The notes under the pieces are model-generated. The model made no database searches and was not told the DNA's origin. It saw only the letters and a program-made list of their open reading frames with translations. 64,000 bases of DNA. Origin: Streptomyces sp. NBC_00708. Its GTDB lineage: Bacteria > Actinomycetota > Actinomycetes > Streptomycetales > Streptomycetaceae. The translations under genes were made by a program, and so were the position numbers. Location of the stretch: the NCBI GenBank assembly GCA_036226585.1, contig CP108997.1:682001-746000 (forward strand), written 5' to 3'. This document shows positions 52,176-60,916 of the stretch, piece by piece. Positions within the stretch are counted from its first letter, which is position 1. The number at the start of each line of letters is the position of its first letter.

Positions 52176-52789
52176 GAAGCGTCTCCCCGCCGGTGCACGC
52201 TGACCGCGTAGCCGCCGCCCTCGTACGGATCGGCGTCCCAGGTGGCGAAGCGGTCGACGGGCGTGAGCCCCGCGGCGGCGCAGTGGTCGTCGTACTCGGC
52301 GAGCGTGAGACCGGGCGCTACGGGGAGGTGGGCCGCGTCCAGGCCGAACCCGGTGACCAGCAGACCGCCCGGACGCAGGGCCCCGGCGAGGCGCGCGACG
52401 ACGGTGGCCTCGGTACCGGGGGCGAGCAGCGCCATGACGTTCCCGGCGGCGACGACGAGGTCGAAACCGGGCCCGACACCGAGCGCGTCCGGGTCGAACG
52501 CCGCCAGGTCGGCCCGGAACCAGGGCAGTGCGGGCGCCTGCTTCCGCGCCACGGCGAGCATCGAGGCGTCGACGTCCACGCCGGCGCAGTCGTAGCCGAG
52601 CTCCGCGAGCCGGATCGCGACCCGGCCGGTGCCGCAGCCGGCGTCGAGCACCCGCGCCCCGGCGGGGACCAGGGCGGCGCAGAACCGCGCCTCGCCGTGC
52701 ATGTCCTTGCCGCTGCGGGCGAGGGCCGCGAAGCGGGCGGCGTAGTCCTCCCCGGACGTCTCTCCGGTCAGCTCGGTCCAGCGGTTCAT
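52172..52789 (-). CDS. Class I SAM-dependent methyltransferase
   Basis: A 205-residue Rossmann-fold methyltransferase. Motif I is VLDAGCGTGRVAI, the acidic end of strand 2 is GVDVDASM, and FDLVVAAGNVM is motif IV-like. I used the ATG at 52789 (MNRWTEL); an in-frame start 48 bases earlier would add a low-complexity tail. The acceptor substrate is not predictable. The gene is convergent and overlaps the AraC regulator by four bases. It is divergent from the ABC ATPase gene, with 116 bases between starts. Confidence 0.87.
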   Translation of the reverse strand: MNRWTELTGETSGEDYAARFAALARSGKDMHGEARFCAALVPAGARVLDAGCGTGRVAIRLAELGYDCAGVDVDASMLAVARKQAPALPWFRADLAAFDPDALGVGPGFDLVVAAGNVMALLAPGTEATVVARLAGALRPGGLLVTGFGLDAAHLPVAPGLTLAEYDDHCAAAGLTPVDRFATWDADPYEGGGYAVSVHRRGDAS

Positions 52790-52905
52790 GCGGCCCACTG
52801 TAGACGGGGCGGGGTCCGCACCCCGGCGATGGTGCACTTTCCCGTACCCCCGGTCCGGGTGCGGGCAGGATCGATCGCCGCGGCGCGTACGGCCAGGATG
52901 AGGTC

Positions 52906-53628
52906 ATGACTTCGACAGCGACACGCATCGGCACCGGAACCGCCGTCCGGGCACAGGACCTGCACCGCACGTACGGGCACGGCGGCTCGGCCGTCCGGGC
53001 GCTGCGCGGGGTGTCGGTGGACCTCTCCCCCGGTACGTTCACGGCGGTCATGGGACCCGCCGGCTCCGGCCGGACCACCTTGCTGCACTGCCTCGCGGGA
53101 ATGGACCGGCCGTCCCGGGGCTCGGTGCGCTGGGGCGGTACGGAGGTGACCCGGCTGCCCGAGCGGCGGCTGGCGGAGCTGCGGCGCGAGCGGGCCGGCT
53201 TCGTCTCCCGGGCGTTCAACCTGGTCCCGTCCATGACCGTGGAGGAGAACGTCGGGCTGTTCGCGGGGCGGGACCGGGTCCGGGAGGTGCTGGCCCGGGT
53301 GGGGCTGGCCGGGTACGAGCGGCACCGGCCGGGACAGCTCTCCGGGGACCGGCAGCAGCGGGTGGCGATCGCGCGGGCGCTGGTGGCGCGCCCCGATGTG
53401 CTGTTCGCGGACGATCCGGCGGGCGCCCTCGGTCCGGCCGCCGGGCGGGAGATCGCCGCGCTCCTGCGGGCAGGGGCGGACCGGGAGGGGCAGACCTGTG
53501 TGCTGGTGACCGACGACCCGGTCGCCGCCGCGTACGCGGACCGGGTGCTGCTGCTCGCCGACGGCCGGCTCGTCGACGAGCTGTGCCGGCCGGACGCCGC
53601 GCGGGTCCGCGAGCGCCTGGGCCGGTGA
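52906..53628 (+). CDS. ABC transporter ATP-binding protein, degenerate active site
   Basis: A 240-residue protein aligned throughout with MacB/LolD-type ABC ATPases. Nearly every catalytic position is altered. Walker A reads GPAGSGRTT (Lys to Arg). The Q-loop reads FVSRAFNL (Gln to Arg). The signature reads LSGDRQQR instead of LSGGQQQR. Walker B ends ADDP instead of ADEP (Glu to Asp). The switch reads VTDDP instead of VTHDP (His to Asp). Fold-defining residues and length remain normal and the frame is intact, so it is not an obvious pseudogene. No permease gene is adjacent; a converging kinase gene starts 13 bases after its stop. It may bind ATP weakly, act as a non-catalytic partner, or be decaying. 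Confidence 0.88.
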   Translation: MTSTATRIGTGTAVRAQDLHRTYGHGGSAVRALRGVSVDLSPGTFTAVMGPAGSGRTTLLHCLAGMDRPSRGSVRWGGTEVTRLPERRLAELRRERAGFVSRAFNLVPSMTVEENVGLFAGRDRVREVLARVGLAGYERHRPGQLSGDRQQRVAIARALVARPDVLFADDPAGALGPAAGREIAALLRAGADREGQTCVLVTDDPVAAAYADRVLLLADGRLVDELCRPDAARVRERLGR

Positions 53629-53641
53629 GGGGCTTCGCCGC

Positions 53642-55903
53642 TCAGCCCGACGTGGGCGGGTGCTCCGTGTCGAAGGCGAACAGGGTGTTCCGGTCGGCGG
53701 CCACGACCACCACGCGCCCCGCGACCGTCACGCGCGGGCTCGCGCCCTCCTCGCCGGTCAGGCCGTCGGCCTGGGGGTCCGTCGCCCACAGCGTCGTACC
53801 GTCGGAGGGTGACAGCGCGACCACACGGCCGGTGGCGGAGCTGAAGAACAGCGCGCCGTCCCCGGCGACGGGGCCCGACGCCCCCTCGACGCTGGTCTGC
53901 CGGGCCCACTTCCTCCGGCCGTTGGCGGGGTCGAACGCGGTGACGCGGCCGGTCTGCGAGCTCACGAACACGGTGCCGTCCGCCATGCCGGGCGTGCCCT
54001 CGTACGTGGTGTCCAGCTCGGTGGTCGTGACCTTCCCGGAGACCGGGTCGAGCCGGGTCACGGCGTCGTAGCCGGTGAGCGCCGTGCCCTCGGTGTGCTC
54101 CTGGAGCAGGACGAGCCGGCCTCCGGCGGCGCCCACGGGAACGCCGGGCCCGTCCAGCGCGATGGCCCGGCCCCAGCTCCCCTCGGCCGCGTCGAGCGTG
54201 TGGACGACCGGGCGGCGGACCGCCTGGCCCTGGATCTCCGCGTCCGTCACGCACATGGCCAGTAGTACGTTGCCCGCCAGGACGGGGGCGCACCGGGAAC
54301 CTCCGGGGAAGGGCGCCGTCCAGGTCAGCTCGCCGCTGTGCGCGTCCCGGGCCTCGAAGGCGTCGTCCGAGGCGTTGACGGTGATCACGGCGGAGCCGAT
54401 GACGACGGCGTCCTGGGTCCGGCCCGTGACGGCCGTCGACTGGGCGCCGGAGGTCGTCGACCACAGCTCCTTGCCGCTGTCGGCGTCGACGGCCACCACC
54501 TCGTCGCCACGCCCCTGCGGGTCGCCCTGTGCGGCGGACCGGTAGCCGATCACGGTGTCGTCGGTGGCGCCCACCAGGTGCAGGCCCTGGACGGGGACCC
54601 CCGGGCTCTTCACCGTCCAGGCGCGCGAGCCGTCCCGGATGTTGATCCGGGTGGCGACGACCCCGCCGCCCCCGCAGAACGCGGCGTCGCCGCGTGCGAC
54701 GCAGCGCAGCTCGTCGGGGATGTCCTCCTGCCCGCCGGGCACGGTCACATGCCAGGGACGGAAGCCGTCCGGCAGCGAAACGGCGGGCGCCGCGGCGGTG
54801 GTCCCGCCCTCGGGGTCGTTCCCGCCGAGGACGCCCGCCTCCAGCGCGGTCACACCGCCGCCGATGGCCGCCACGGCGACGGCCGCCGCGAGCACGGGCC
54901 GCCACCGGCCGCGCAACCGCCGGCCGAGACCGGTGCGGGGGCCCTCCGAGGCGGGGTCCGCGCCGTGCGTCGCGGCCTGTGCCGCGTCCGTGGCGGGGGC
55001 GGCCGGGGCGGAGGTGTCCCGGGTCGCGAGGTGGTGCTCGGTGACGACGTCACGGGTGCGGCCGGGGCCGGGCCCGTCCGCGCCGCCCCCGCCGAGGCCG
55101 GCCGGCAGGTCCCGCAGCAGTTCCAGGAGCTCGTCCGCCGTGGGGCGGCCCTCGGGCTCCTTGCCCAGACACGGCTCGACGACCGTGCGCAGCTCCGTGG
55201 GCACCGCGTCCAGCGACGGTTCCTCGTGCACCACCTGGTACGCGGTCAGGTACGGGCTGTCGGCGTCGAAGGGCCCGTGCCCCGTCGCCGCGTACACCAG
55301 CAGCGTCGCCAGCGAGAAGACGTCGGAGCGCGGTCCCACGCCCCGGGGGTCCTGCAACTGCTCCGGCGACATGAACGGCGGCGTACCGATGACGCGTCCG
55401 GTCATCGTCAGCGTCTGCTGGTCGGCGGCGCGCGAGATGCCGAAGTCGATGACGCGCGGCCCCTCGGCCGACAGCACCACGTTCGAGGGCTTGAGGTCGC
55501 GGTGGACGACGCCCACCCGGTGGATGTCGCGCAGCGCCTCGGCGAGACCGATGGCGAGGCTCCGCAGCTCGGTCCCGCCGAGCGGGCCGCCGTCCGCGAT
55601 GCGCTGCGCGAGCGTGGGCCCCTCGATGTAGGCGGTCGCCATCCACGGCTGCTCGGCCTCGGGCGCGGCGTCCACCACGGCCGCGGTGAACGCTCCGCTC
55701 ACCCGCCGCGCCGCCGCGACCTCCTGCCGGAAGCGGATGCGGAATTCGCTGTCGCCGGCGAAGTGCTGGTGGATCAGCTTGACCGCGATGGGCCGGCCCG
55801 AACTCGTACGGGCCAGGAAGACCGTGCCCATGCCACCTGACCCGAGCCGCGCCTCCAGCGGATAACCGCCGATCTCGGCTGGATCGCCTGCGCGCAGCGA
55901 CAC
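53642..55903 (-). CDS. Membrane Ser/Thr protein kinase with PQQ-like beta-propeller sensor
   Basis: A 753-residue bacterial Hanks-type kinase. The cytoplasmic kinase domain covers about residues 12-265, with glycine loop LGSGGMGTVF, ATP-binding Lys in AVKLI, catalytic HRDLKPSN, DFG (VIDFGIS) and the SPEQ segment, so it should be active. A Pro/Ala-rich juxtamembrane linker is followed by one transmembrane helix (about 338-357, PVLAAAVAVAAIGGGVTAL). The outer part (about 385-750) has repeated W-containing PQQ-like blades (GKELWST, GELTWTA, GRRKWARQ, GTTLWAT), forming a beta-propeller that may sense wall or ligand. It stands alone on the minus strand, convergent with the ABC gene. Targets are unknown. 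Confidence 0.92.
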   Translation of the reverse strand: MSLRAGDPAEIGGYPLEARLGSGGMGTVFLARTSSGRPIAVKLIHQHFAGDSEFRIRFRQEVAAARRVSGAFTAAVVDAAPEAEQPWMATAYIEGPTLAQRIADGGPLGGTELRSLAIGLAEALRDIHRVGVVHRDLKPSNVVLSAEGPRVIDFGISRAADQQTLTMTGRVIGTPPFMSPEQLQDPRGVGPRSDVFSLATLLVYAATGHGPFDADSPYLTAYQVVHEEPSLDAVPTELRTVVEPCLGKEPEGRPTADELLELLRDLPAGLGGGGADGPGPGRTRDVVTEHHLATRDTSAPAAPATDAAQAATHGADPASEGPRTGLGRRLRGRWRPVLAAAVAVAAIGGGVTALEAGVLGGNDPEGGTTAAAPAVSLPDGFRPWHVTVPGGQEDIPDELRCVARGDAAFCGGGGVVATRINIRDGSRAWTVKSPGVPVQGLHLVGATDDTVIGYRSAAQGDPQGRGDEVVAVDADSGKELWSTTSGAQSTAVTGRTQDAVVIGSAVITVNASDDAFEARDAHSGELTWTAPFPGGSRCAPVLAGNVLLAMCVTDAEIQGQAVRRPVVHTLDAAEGSWGRAIALDGPGVPVGAAGGRLVLLQEHTEGTALTGYDAVTRLDPVSGKVTTTELDTTYEGTPGMADGTVFVSSQTGRVTAFDPANGRRKWARQTSVEGASGPVAGDGALFFSSATGRVVALSPSDGTTLWATDPQADGLTGEEGASPRVTVAGRVVVVAADRNTLFAFDTEHPPTSG

Positions 55904-56037
55904 TCTTCCCGACCTCTCGTTCCCCGTGCGCCTCTGCCGTCACGGGACCGCCCATCATCAGTGCTGGACACAAACTAGTCGCAGGGTGGTGGGGCAGAGC
56001 AAAGCGGGTGACACGTGCAGGCAGCCGGGCGGGACGA

Positions 56038-56063
56038 GCCGCCCCGGCCGGAGCCGGGGCGGC
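56038..56063 (-). terminator. Terminator of the chitinase gene
   Basis: A perfect 11-bp stem GCCGCCCCGGC/GCCGGGGCGGC with a CGGA tetraloop, just beyond the chitinase stop codon. Confidence 0.85.
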
Positions 56064-56069
56064 GGCGGG

Positions 56070-57290
56070 TCAGCAGGGGCCGAGGTCCTGCCAGACGCCC
56101 CATTCACCCGTGCTGCCGGGTGTCTCGTTCTGGGTCCACCACTTGGCCTTCCAGGTGTGTCCCCCGTACGAGACGGTCGTGCCGCCGGTGTAGACGGCGC
56201 TGCTGCTCCACGCGGCGGCGGTGCAGCTGCCGGTCGGGGGCGGCGTGGTCGGCGGGGTGGTGGTGGGCGGGGTGACGCCGGCGAACTTCACCGAGTACTT
56301 CGCGAAGTCCCAGTCCGACTGGGCCACGCTGCTGCACGTGCCGGACGTCTTGCCGTTGTTGTCGGGCGGGATGCACTGGCGGTCGCGGTTGAGGGACCAG
56401 AAGGTGAAGCGGTCCATGTGGTGGCTGGTGGCGAAGTCCAGGACGGTCTGGAAGTCGGCCTGGGTGAAGTATTCGCCGGTGTCGCTGCGCCCGTTCATGC
56501 CGGAGAAGCCCTCGTGCGCGTACGCCGTCGCCTCGTCCCAGCCGAAGGTGGACCGCAGGATCGAGTTGAAGTTCGTCAGGGCGCTCGTCTGGGCGGCGGC
56601 GCCGTTGAACCCGCCGTCGAACGGCATGATGGAGAAGTTGTTGGGCGTGAAGCCCTGGGCCTTGGCCTCGTTGAGCATCTGCTTGCCGAACCAGCCGGTG
56701 CCGTCGGCGGTCGCCGCCGTGGTGACCGAGACATAGAGGCCCGGGTTGTTCTGCTGGAGGATCTTGGCGGCGCCGATCTCGCGGGCGATGGCGGCCGTGT
56801 TCTCGTACTCCGGCTCCTCCAGGTCGAAGTCGATGGCCTTCAGCTGGTACTTGGTGATCACCTGCTGGTAGGCGGCGGCGGTGGACGCCGCGTCCGAGCA
56901 GGTCTGGCCGAGCTTCGTTCCCCCGTAGCCGCCGATGGAGACCGACACATCGCCGCCCTTGGCCCGGATCGCGTTGATCACGGAGCCCACGGCGGTGTCC
57001 GAGGAGACCGGCGAGGTCCCGTCCCATGTCGGGCTGCATCCGCCGCCGTTGGGAGCCAGGATGAAGGCGAGCTGGAACGCCTTGAGGCCGGTGGCGTCCA
57101 TGATGGCGCCCGCGTCCGGCGGATTGTTGTCGTGCGGCATCAGATAGGGCGCGGCGGCGTACCACCGGTTGCCGAGCGCGGTGGCGTCGGCGGACGCACC
57201 CGAAGCCTGCTGTGCGGCGAAGGCCGCGAGACCTGCGGTGGCCAGTGCGGCGGTGGCCACGCCGGAGAGCAGAGCGCGTAGACGCTTCAT
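56070..57290 (-). CDS. Secreted GH18 chitinase with C-terminal chitin-binding domain
   Basis: A 406-residue extracellular chitinase. It has a signal peptide at 1-32 (MKRLRALLSG ... AAFAAQQASGA). The GH18 barrel (about 37-330) has the SxGG motif VSIGGYGG and the catalytic DxDxE in AIDFDLEE. A Pro/Thr-rich linker (TPPTTTPPTTPPPTG) joins a C-terminal CBM5/12 chitin-binding module rich in Trp (AAWSSSAVYTGG, WKAKWWTQ). It starts at the ATG at 57290 behind AGGAG. It should cut chitin chains outside the cell to feed N-acetylglucosamine uptake. A DasR-type site upstream fits control by amino-sugar phosphates. Confidence 0.96.
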   Translation of the reverse strand: MKRLRALLSGVATAALATAGLAAFAAQQASGASADATALGNRWYAAAPYLMPHDNNPPDAGAIMDATGLKAFQLAFILAPNGGGCSPTWDGTSPVSSDTAVGSVINAIRAKGGDVSVSIGGYGGTKLGQTCSDAASTAAAYQQVITKYQLKAIDFDLEEPEYENTAAIAREIGAAKILQQNNPGLYVSVTTAATADGTGWFGKQMLNEAKAQGFTPNNFSIMPFDGGFNGAAAQTSALTNFNSILRSTFGWDEATAYAHEGFSGMNGRSDTGEYFTQADFQTVLDFATSHHMDRFTFWSLNRDRQCIPPDNNGKTSGTCSSVAQSDWDFAKYSVKFAGVTPPTTTPPTTPPPTGSCTAAAWSSSAVYTGGTTVSYGGHTWKAKWWTQNETPGSTGEWGVWQDLGPC

Positions 57291-57353
57291 GGAGGCTCCT
57301 GTCGGGAGAAGGTGCCGCCAGAATCGAAGCGTGACGCATTCACGTCAATGCGT

Positions 57354-57365
57354 TGGCCTAGACCA
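57354..57365 (-). promoter_or_regulatory. DasR-type (dre) operator of the chitinase gene
   Basis: On the minus strand the sequence reads TGGTCTAGGCCA, one base off a perfect palindrome of the TGGTCTAGACCA class found before Streptomyces chitinase genes. It lies 64-75 bases upstream of the start; a possible -35 TTGACG (57343-57348) follows it. Confidence 0.8.
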
Positions 57366-57506
57366 TTGCGCTTTCTTGAAGATTGACCGACCGATATCGG
57401 AACATGACCCGACCGCATTTCGAAACACCTCGGCTAGGGTGTGGCCCGTGCCCCTTCCGGCCGCCGCCGGACCGCCACCCGTCACCGATACCGAAGGGCT
57501 CCCCGC

Positions 57507-58739
57507 ATGAGCACCCACCCCGAGACCTGGGTCGAGGCCGCGGCCGGCAGCGCGTACGACGTCGACAACCTCCCGTACGCCGTCTTCTCCACCACGGACC
57601 GCGGGCCGCGCGTCGGCGTCCGGATCGGTGACCACGTCCTCGACCTGGCCGCCGCGGCCTCCGCTCTGCGCCCCGGCTGGACGCCCCTGTTCGACGCCCC
57701 CGCGCTCAACCCGCTCATGGCCTCGGGACCGGCGGTCTGGGCGGAGGTCCGGGCCTGGGCCGTCGAACTGCTCACCGACGCCGCGCACCGCGACCGCGTC
57801 CGGCTCGTCCCGCTGGCCGACGCCACCCTCCACCTGCCGTTCGAGGTCGGGGACTACGTCGACTACTACGCCTCCGTGGACCACGCCACCAACGTCGGGC
57901 GCATCTTCCGCCCCGACGGTGACGCGCTGATGCCCAACTGGCGCCATCTGCCGGTCGCCTACCATGGGCGCGCGGGCTCGATCGTCGTCTCCGGCACCCC
58001 GGTGCACCGGCCCGCGGGCCAGCGCAAGGCACCCACCGACCCGGCGCCCGCCTTCGGCCCGTCCCTGCGCCTGGACATCGAGGCCGAGCTCGGCTTCGTC
58101 GTGGGCCGCACGATCCCGCTCGGGCAGCGGGTGGCGACCTCGGAGTTCACCGAGACCGTCTTCGGTGTGACCGGCGTCAACGACTGGTCCTCGCGCGACA
58201 TCCAGGCCTGGGAGTACGTCCCGCTCGGCCCCAACCTGGGCAAGTCCTTCGCCACCACCATCAGCGCCTGGGTCACCCCGCTCGCCGCGCTGGAGCACGC
58301 CCGCACCGAACTGCCCGGCCAGGAACCGGCCGTGCTCCCCTACCTGCGGGAGGAGGGTCCGTCGGGCTACGACATCGATGTGGAGGTCGAGGTCAACGGC
58401 ACCGTGGTGGCGCGCCCGCCGTACGCGTCCATGTACTGGTCGCCCGCGCAGATGCTGGCCCACCTCACGGTCAACGGCGCCTCGCTGAGGGTCGGCGACT
58501 TCTACGCGTCGGGCACCATCTCGGGACCGGAGAAGGACCAGCGCGGCTCGTTCCTGGAACTGTCCTGGGGCGGCAGGGAGACCTGGACGGCCGGCGGCGA
58601 GGAGCGCACCTTCCTCCAGGACGGCGACGAGGTGGTCCTGCGCTACTCGGCACCGGGCGCCCGGGGACGCATCGGCCTGGGCGAGGTCCGTGGCAGGATC
58701 CTCCCCACGATCCGGCCGATCCCCGAAGAGGTGGAATGA
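57507..58739 (+). CDS. fahA: Fumarylacetoacetase
   Basis: A 410-residue enzyme hydrolysing 4-fumarylacetoacetate to fumarate and acetoacetate, the last step of tyrosine/homogentisate breakdown. The catalytic and metal-binding residues of the family are present: DYYASVDHATNVG (Asp and His), IEAELGF (two Glu), VNDWSSRDIQAWEYVPLGP (Asp) and LGKSFATTISAWV (Lys). The length matches eukaryotic-type FAH. It starts at the ATG at 57507 with GAAGGG upstream. It overlaps the following IclR gene by ATGA, so the two are co-translated. Other homogentisate-pathway genes are not in the window. Confidence 0.95.
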   Translation: MSTHPETWVEAAAGSAYDVDNLPYAVFSTTDRGPRVGVRIGDHVLDLAAAASALRPGWTPLFDAPALNPLMASGPAVWAEVRAWAVELLTDAAHRDRVRLVPLADATLHLPFEVGDYVDYYASVDHATNVGRIFRPDGDALMPNWRHLPVAYHGRAGSIVVSGTPVHRPAGQRKAPTDPAPAFGPSLRLDIEAELGFVVGRTIPLGQRVATSEFTETVFGVTGVNDWSSRDIQAWEYVPLGPNLGKSFATTISAWVTPLAALEHARTELPGQEPAVLPYLREEGPSGYDIDVEVEVNGTVVARPPYASMYWSPAQMLAHLTVNGASLRVGDFYASGTISGPEKDQRGSFLELSWGGRETWTAGGEERTFLQDGDEVVLRYSAPGARGRIGLGEVRGRILPTIRPIPEEVE

Positions 58740-59434
58740 CGCCCAGAGACGAATCCGAGAGCGGTGGCTCGCAGACCCTGGAGCGCGGTCTGGCCCTTCT
58801 GGTCGAACTCGGCCGCCACACCGGCGGGCTGACCACAAGTCAGGTGGCGGCGGCGACGGGGTTCCACCGCTCCATCGCGCACCGCCTGCTGGTCTCCCTC
58901 CACCGGACCGGGTTCGCCGCGCGCGACGACGACGGCCGCTACACGGTGGGCCCGGCCGTGGCGGGGCTGCTCGGCGGCACCGGCCCCAGCCTGCGGACCG
59001 TCGCGGAGCCCGTCCTGCACCGCCTCGCCCGCCAACTGGACGCCACCGCAAGCCTGGTGGAGGCCGTCGGCACCGCCGCCGTCACCACCGTGGTGGCCGA
59101 GCCGCCGACCGACGGCCCCCTGTTCTGGTACCGCAAGGGCAGCCGCGACCCGCTGGACCGGGGCGCCGGAGGCCTGGCCGCCCTGGCCTCCGGTCCCCCG
59201 CGCGCCGCCGAACCCGACCGGGTGCGGGCGGTCCGCGAGGCCGGCTACGTCATCACGCACAGCGAGGTCAACGTCGGCGCCCACGGCATCGCGGCCCCCC
59301 TGCCCGGCTGGCCGGTCCGCGCCGCGATCAACGTGGTCACGGCCGATCCCCGGCTCGCCGACAAGGCCGTCCCCCACGTCCTGGCGGCCGCCGCGGAGGT
59401 CGGCACCCCGGGCGACCACCTGGGCGCGGAGTGA
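58736..59434 (+). CDS. IclR-family transcriptional regulator
   Basis: A 232-residue regulator. The N-terminal winged helix includes LERGLALLVELGRHTGGLTTSQVAAATGFHRSIAHRLL. The rest is an IclR effector domain, slightly shorter than usual. The start overlaps the fumarylacetoacetase stop (ATGA). It probably controls aromatic amino-acid catabolism, including its own operon; the effector is unknown. Confidence 0.92.
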   Translation: MTPRDESESGGSQTLERGLALLVELGRHTGGLTTSQVAAATGFHRSIAHRLLVSLHRTGFAARDDDGRYTVGPAVAGLLGGTGPSLRTVAEPVLHRLARQLDATASLVEAVGTAAVTTVVAEPPTDGPLFWYRKGSRDPLDRGAGGLAALASGPPRAAEPDRVRAVREAGYVITHSEVNVGAHGIAAPLPGWPVRAAINVVTADPRLADKAVPHVLAAAAEVGTPGDHLGAE

Positions 59435-59449
59435 ACGCACGGGCCGTTC

Positions 59450-59467
59450 GACGGGCCGCCGCCCGTC
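59450..59467. terminator. Short hairpin between convergent genes
   Basis: Stem GACGGGC/GCCCGTC with a CGCC loop, overlapping the stop codon of the CBM2 protein and lying 15 bases after the IclR stop. A weak bidirectional terminator is likely. Confidence 0.5.
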
Positions 59468-60641
59468 AGCAGCCGACCGGCGAGGAGCCGACCGCCACGT
59501 CGTCGAACCACAGGGTGTCGTCGCCGGTGCCGTAGCTTTCCCAGCCCAGCCGGAGCGCGGTGGGCCTCGGCGGCGTGGTCCGGGACAGCCACTGGTCGTC
59601 GATGTCCCGCGTCGGCACACCGTCCGCGTGCAGCCCCGGCACCTGCTCGTCGCCGAGCCAGGTGTCGAGCCCCGGGGCCGAGGTGTCGACCGCGAACCGC
59701 AGGCACTGCCACGTGTCCGTGGGCAGCGGCCTGCTCAGCCCCACCCCGGTCGGGCTCTGCGCCGGGAGTGTCGCGTCGTCGCTCTCCCGGTTCCATTGCA
59801 GGGCGCCGTTCTGCCCGCCGATCCTGAGCGCCTTGCCGCCCTGGGAGCTGTCGGGCATGGACACGAAGGCGACGTGCGCGGCCGGGAGCGCCGTGGTGTG
59901 CCGCACCCACATCCGTACGTACAGCACCGGCCCGACCGACGAGAGGTCGGCGGTGGAGGCCACGAAGGCGTGGTTGCAGTACCCGGCCTTCCCGTCCAGC
60001 CGCAGCGACCGCGTGCCGCTGTGCGCGATGTCCGTGTCGACGGCGGCCGTGCCCGTGCCCTGGCAGTCGGGCGCGGTGAACTTCCAGTCCCCGGCGGGCA
60101 CGGAGCCGGCCTGGTTCTCGAAGTCGTCGCAGACGACGGCGTCACCGCACTCCGCGGACGGCGGGGTGGTCGGCGGCGGCGTGGTGGGAGGCGGTGTGGT
60201 CGGGGGCGTGGTGGTGTCACCGCCGCAGGAGACCCCGTTGAGGGCGAAGCCGGTGGGCGCCGGACCACCCGCCCCGGAGGTCCCCTGGACCCCGAAGCCG
60301 ACCGTGCCGCCGGTCGCCAGGGCCCCGTTCCAGGCCGTGTTGACGGCGGTCACCGTGTGGCCGGTCTGGGTGACGGTCGCGTTCCACGCCGAGGTGACGT
60401 GCTGGTCGCCTTCGTACGTCCATGTCACCCGCCAGTCGCCGAGTGCCGGGCCCTCGTTGGTGACCCGCAGTTCGGCGGTGTAGCCGCCGGTCCACTCATT
60501 GACGGTGTAGTCGGCCCGGCATCCGGACGCGGCGGCCGAACCGCTGGCGGGCACGGCGACGAGCAGTGAAAGAGCCAGCGCGCATACGGCGCCGGCGGCG
60601 GTCCAGGCTCTGCGCGCCAATCGCGGGACGGGAATGGGCAT
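59466..60641 (-). CDS. Secreted CBM2 protein with Cip1-like C-terminal domain
   Basis: A 391-residue exported protein starting at the ATG at 60641 behind GAGGAGG. A signal peptide (PRLARRAWTAAG, then ALALSLLVAV) is followed by a CBM2-type cellulose-binding module (about 40-140; CRADYTVNEWTGGYTAELRV, TSAWNATVTQ, FGVQG). A Thr/Pro linker comes next, then a 210-residue C-terminal beta-sandwich (VCDDFENQAGSVPAG ... LWFDDVAVGSSPVGC). The last part looks like Cip1-type or polysaccharide-lyase-like jelly rolls, but I see no confident catalytic motif. A perfect CebR box upstream places it in the cellulose/cellobiose regulon, so it likely helps plant cell wall breakdown. It is divergent from the CE4 gene. 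Confidence 0.85.
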   Translation of the reverse strand: MPIPVPRLARRAWTAAGAVCALALSLLVAVPASGSAAASGCRADYTVNEWTGGYTAELRVTNEGPALGDWRVTWTYEGDQHVTSAWNATVTQTGHTVTAVNTAWNGALATGGTVGFGVQGTSGAGGPAPTGFALNGVSCGGDTTTPPTTPPPTTPPPTTPPSAECGDAVVCDDFENQAGSVPAGDWKFTAPDCQGTGTAAVDTDIAHSGTRSLRLDGKAGYCNHAFVASTADLSSVGPVLYVRMWVRHTTALPAAHVAFVSMPDSSQGGKALRIGGQNGALQWNRESDDATLPAQSPTGVGLSRPLPTDTWQCLRFAVDTSAPGLDTWLGDEQVPGLHADGVPTRDIDDQWLSRTTPPRPTALRLGWESYGTGDDTLWFDDVAVGSSPVGC

Positions 60642-60682
60642 GTGCGCCTCCTCGGGCGGGGAACCATGGGGACGTTCACGGA

Positions 60683-60696
60683 TGGGAGCGCTCCCA
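60683..60696 (-). promoter_or_regulatory. CebR box (cellobiose-responsive operator)
   Basis: TGGGAGCGCTCCCA is a perfect 14-bp palindrome identical to the CebR consensus of Streptomyces cellulolytic genes. It is 42 bases upstream of the CBM2 gene start. CebR repression is relieved by cello-oligosaccharides. Confidence 0.93.
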
Positions 60697-60769
60697 CCCA
60701 TAAGAACGAACTTGACTGCCCACTGTCAATACGCAGCCACTCCGGGTCCGGCCGGCCTGCCCGGGAGGT

Positions 60770-60780
60770 CGAAAGTTTCG
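60770..60780. promoter_or_regulatory. Xylanase-type palindrome, site 1
   Basis: CGAAAGTTTCG, flanked by T and A to give TCGAAAGTTTCGA, resembles the CGAAA/TTTCG inverted repeats found before xylanase genes of Streptomyces. It lies in the 381-base intergenic region shared by the CBM2 and CE4 genes. Confidence 0.7.
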
Positions 60781-60906
60781 ACTGCGACTCATTCCTCCGC
60801 AGGTAACAGCAGGCCCGCACCACGAGATCGACACCACGTCAGCCCCCATAGAGCTTCCCTGACCTGCAACGTGATCCCGCACAGGCCGCACACCATGGCC
60901 CCGACG

Positions 60907-60916
60907 CTTTCGAAAG
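60907..60916. promoter_or_regulatory. Xylanase-type palindrome, site 2
   Basis: CTTTCGAAAG is a perfect 10-bp palindrome 107 bases upstream of the CE4 start, sharing the CGAAAG element with site 1. A possible -35-like TTGACA follows at 60931. It probably controls the deacetylase gene. Confidence 0.65.
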
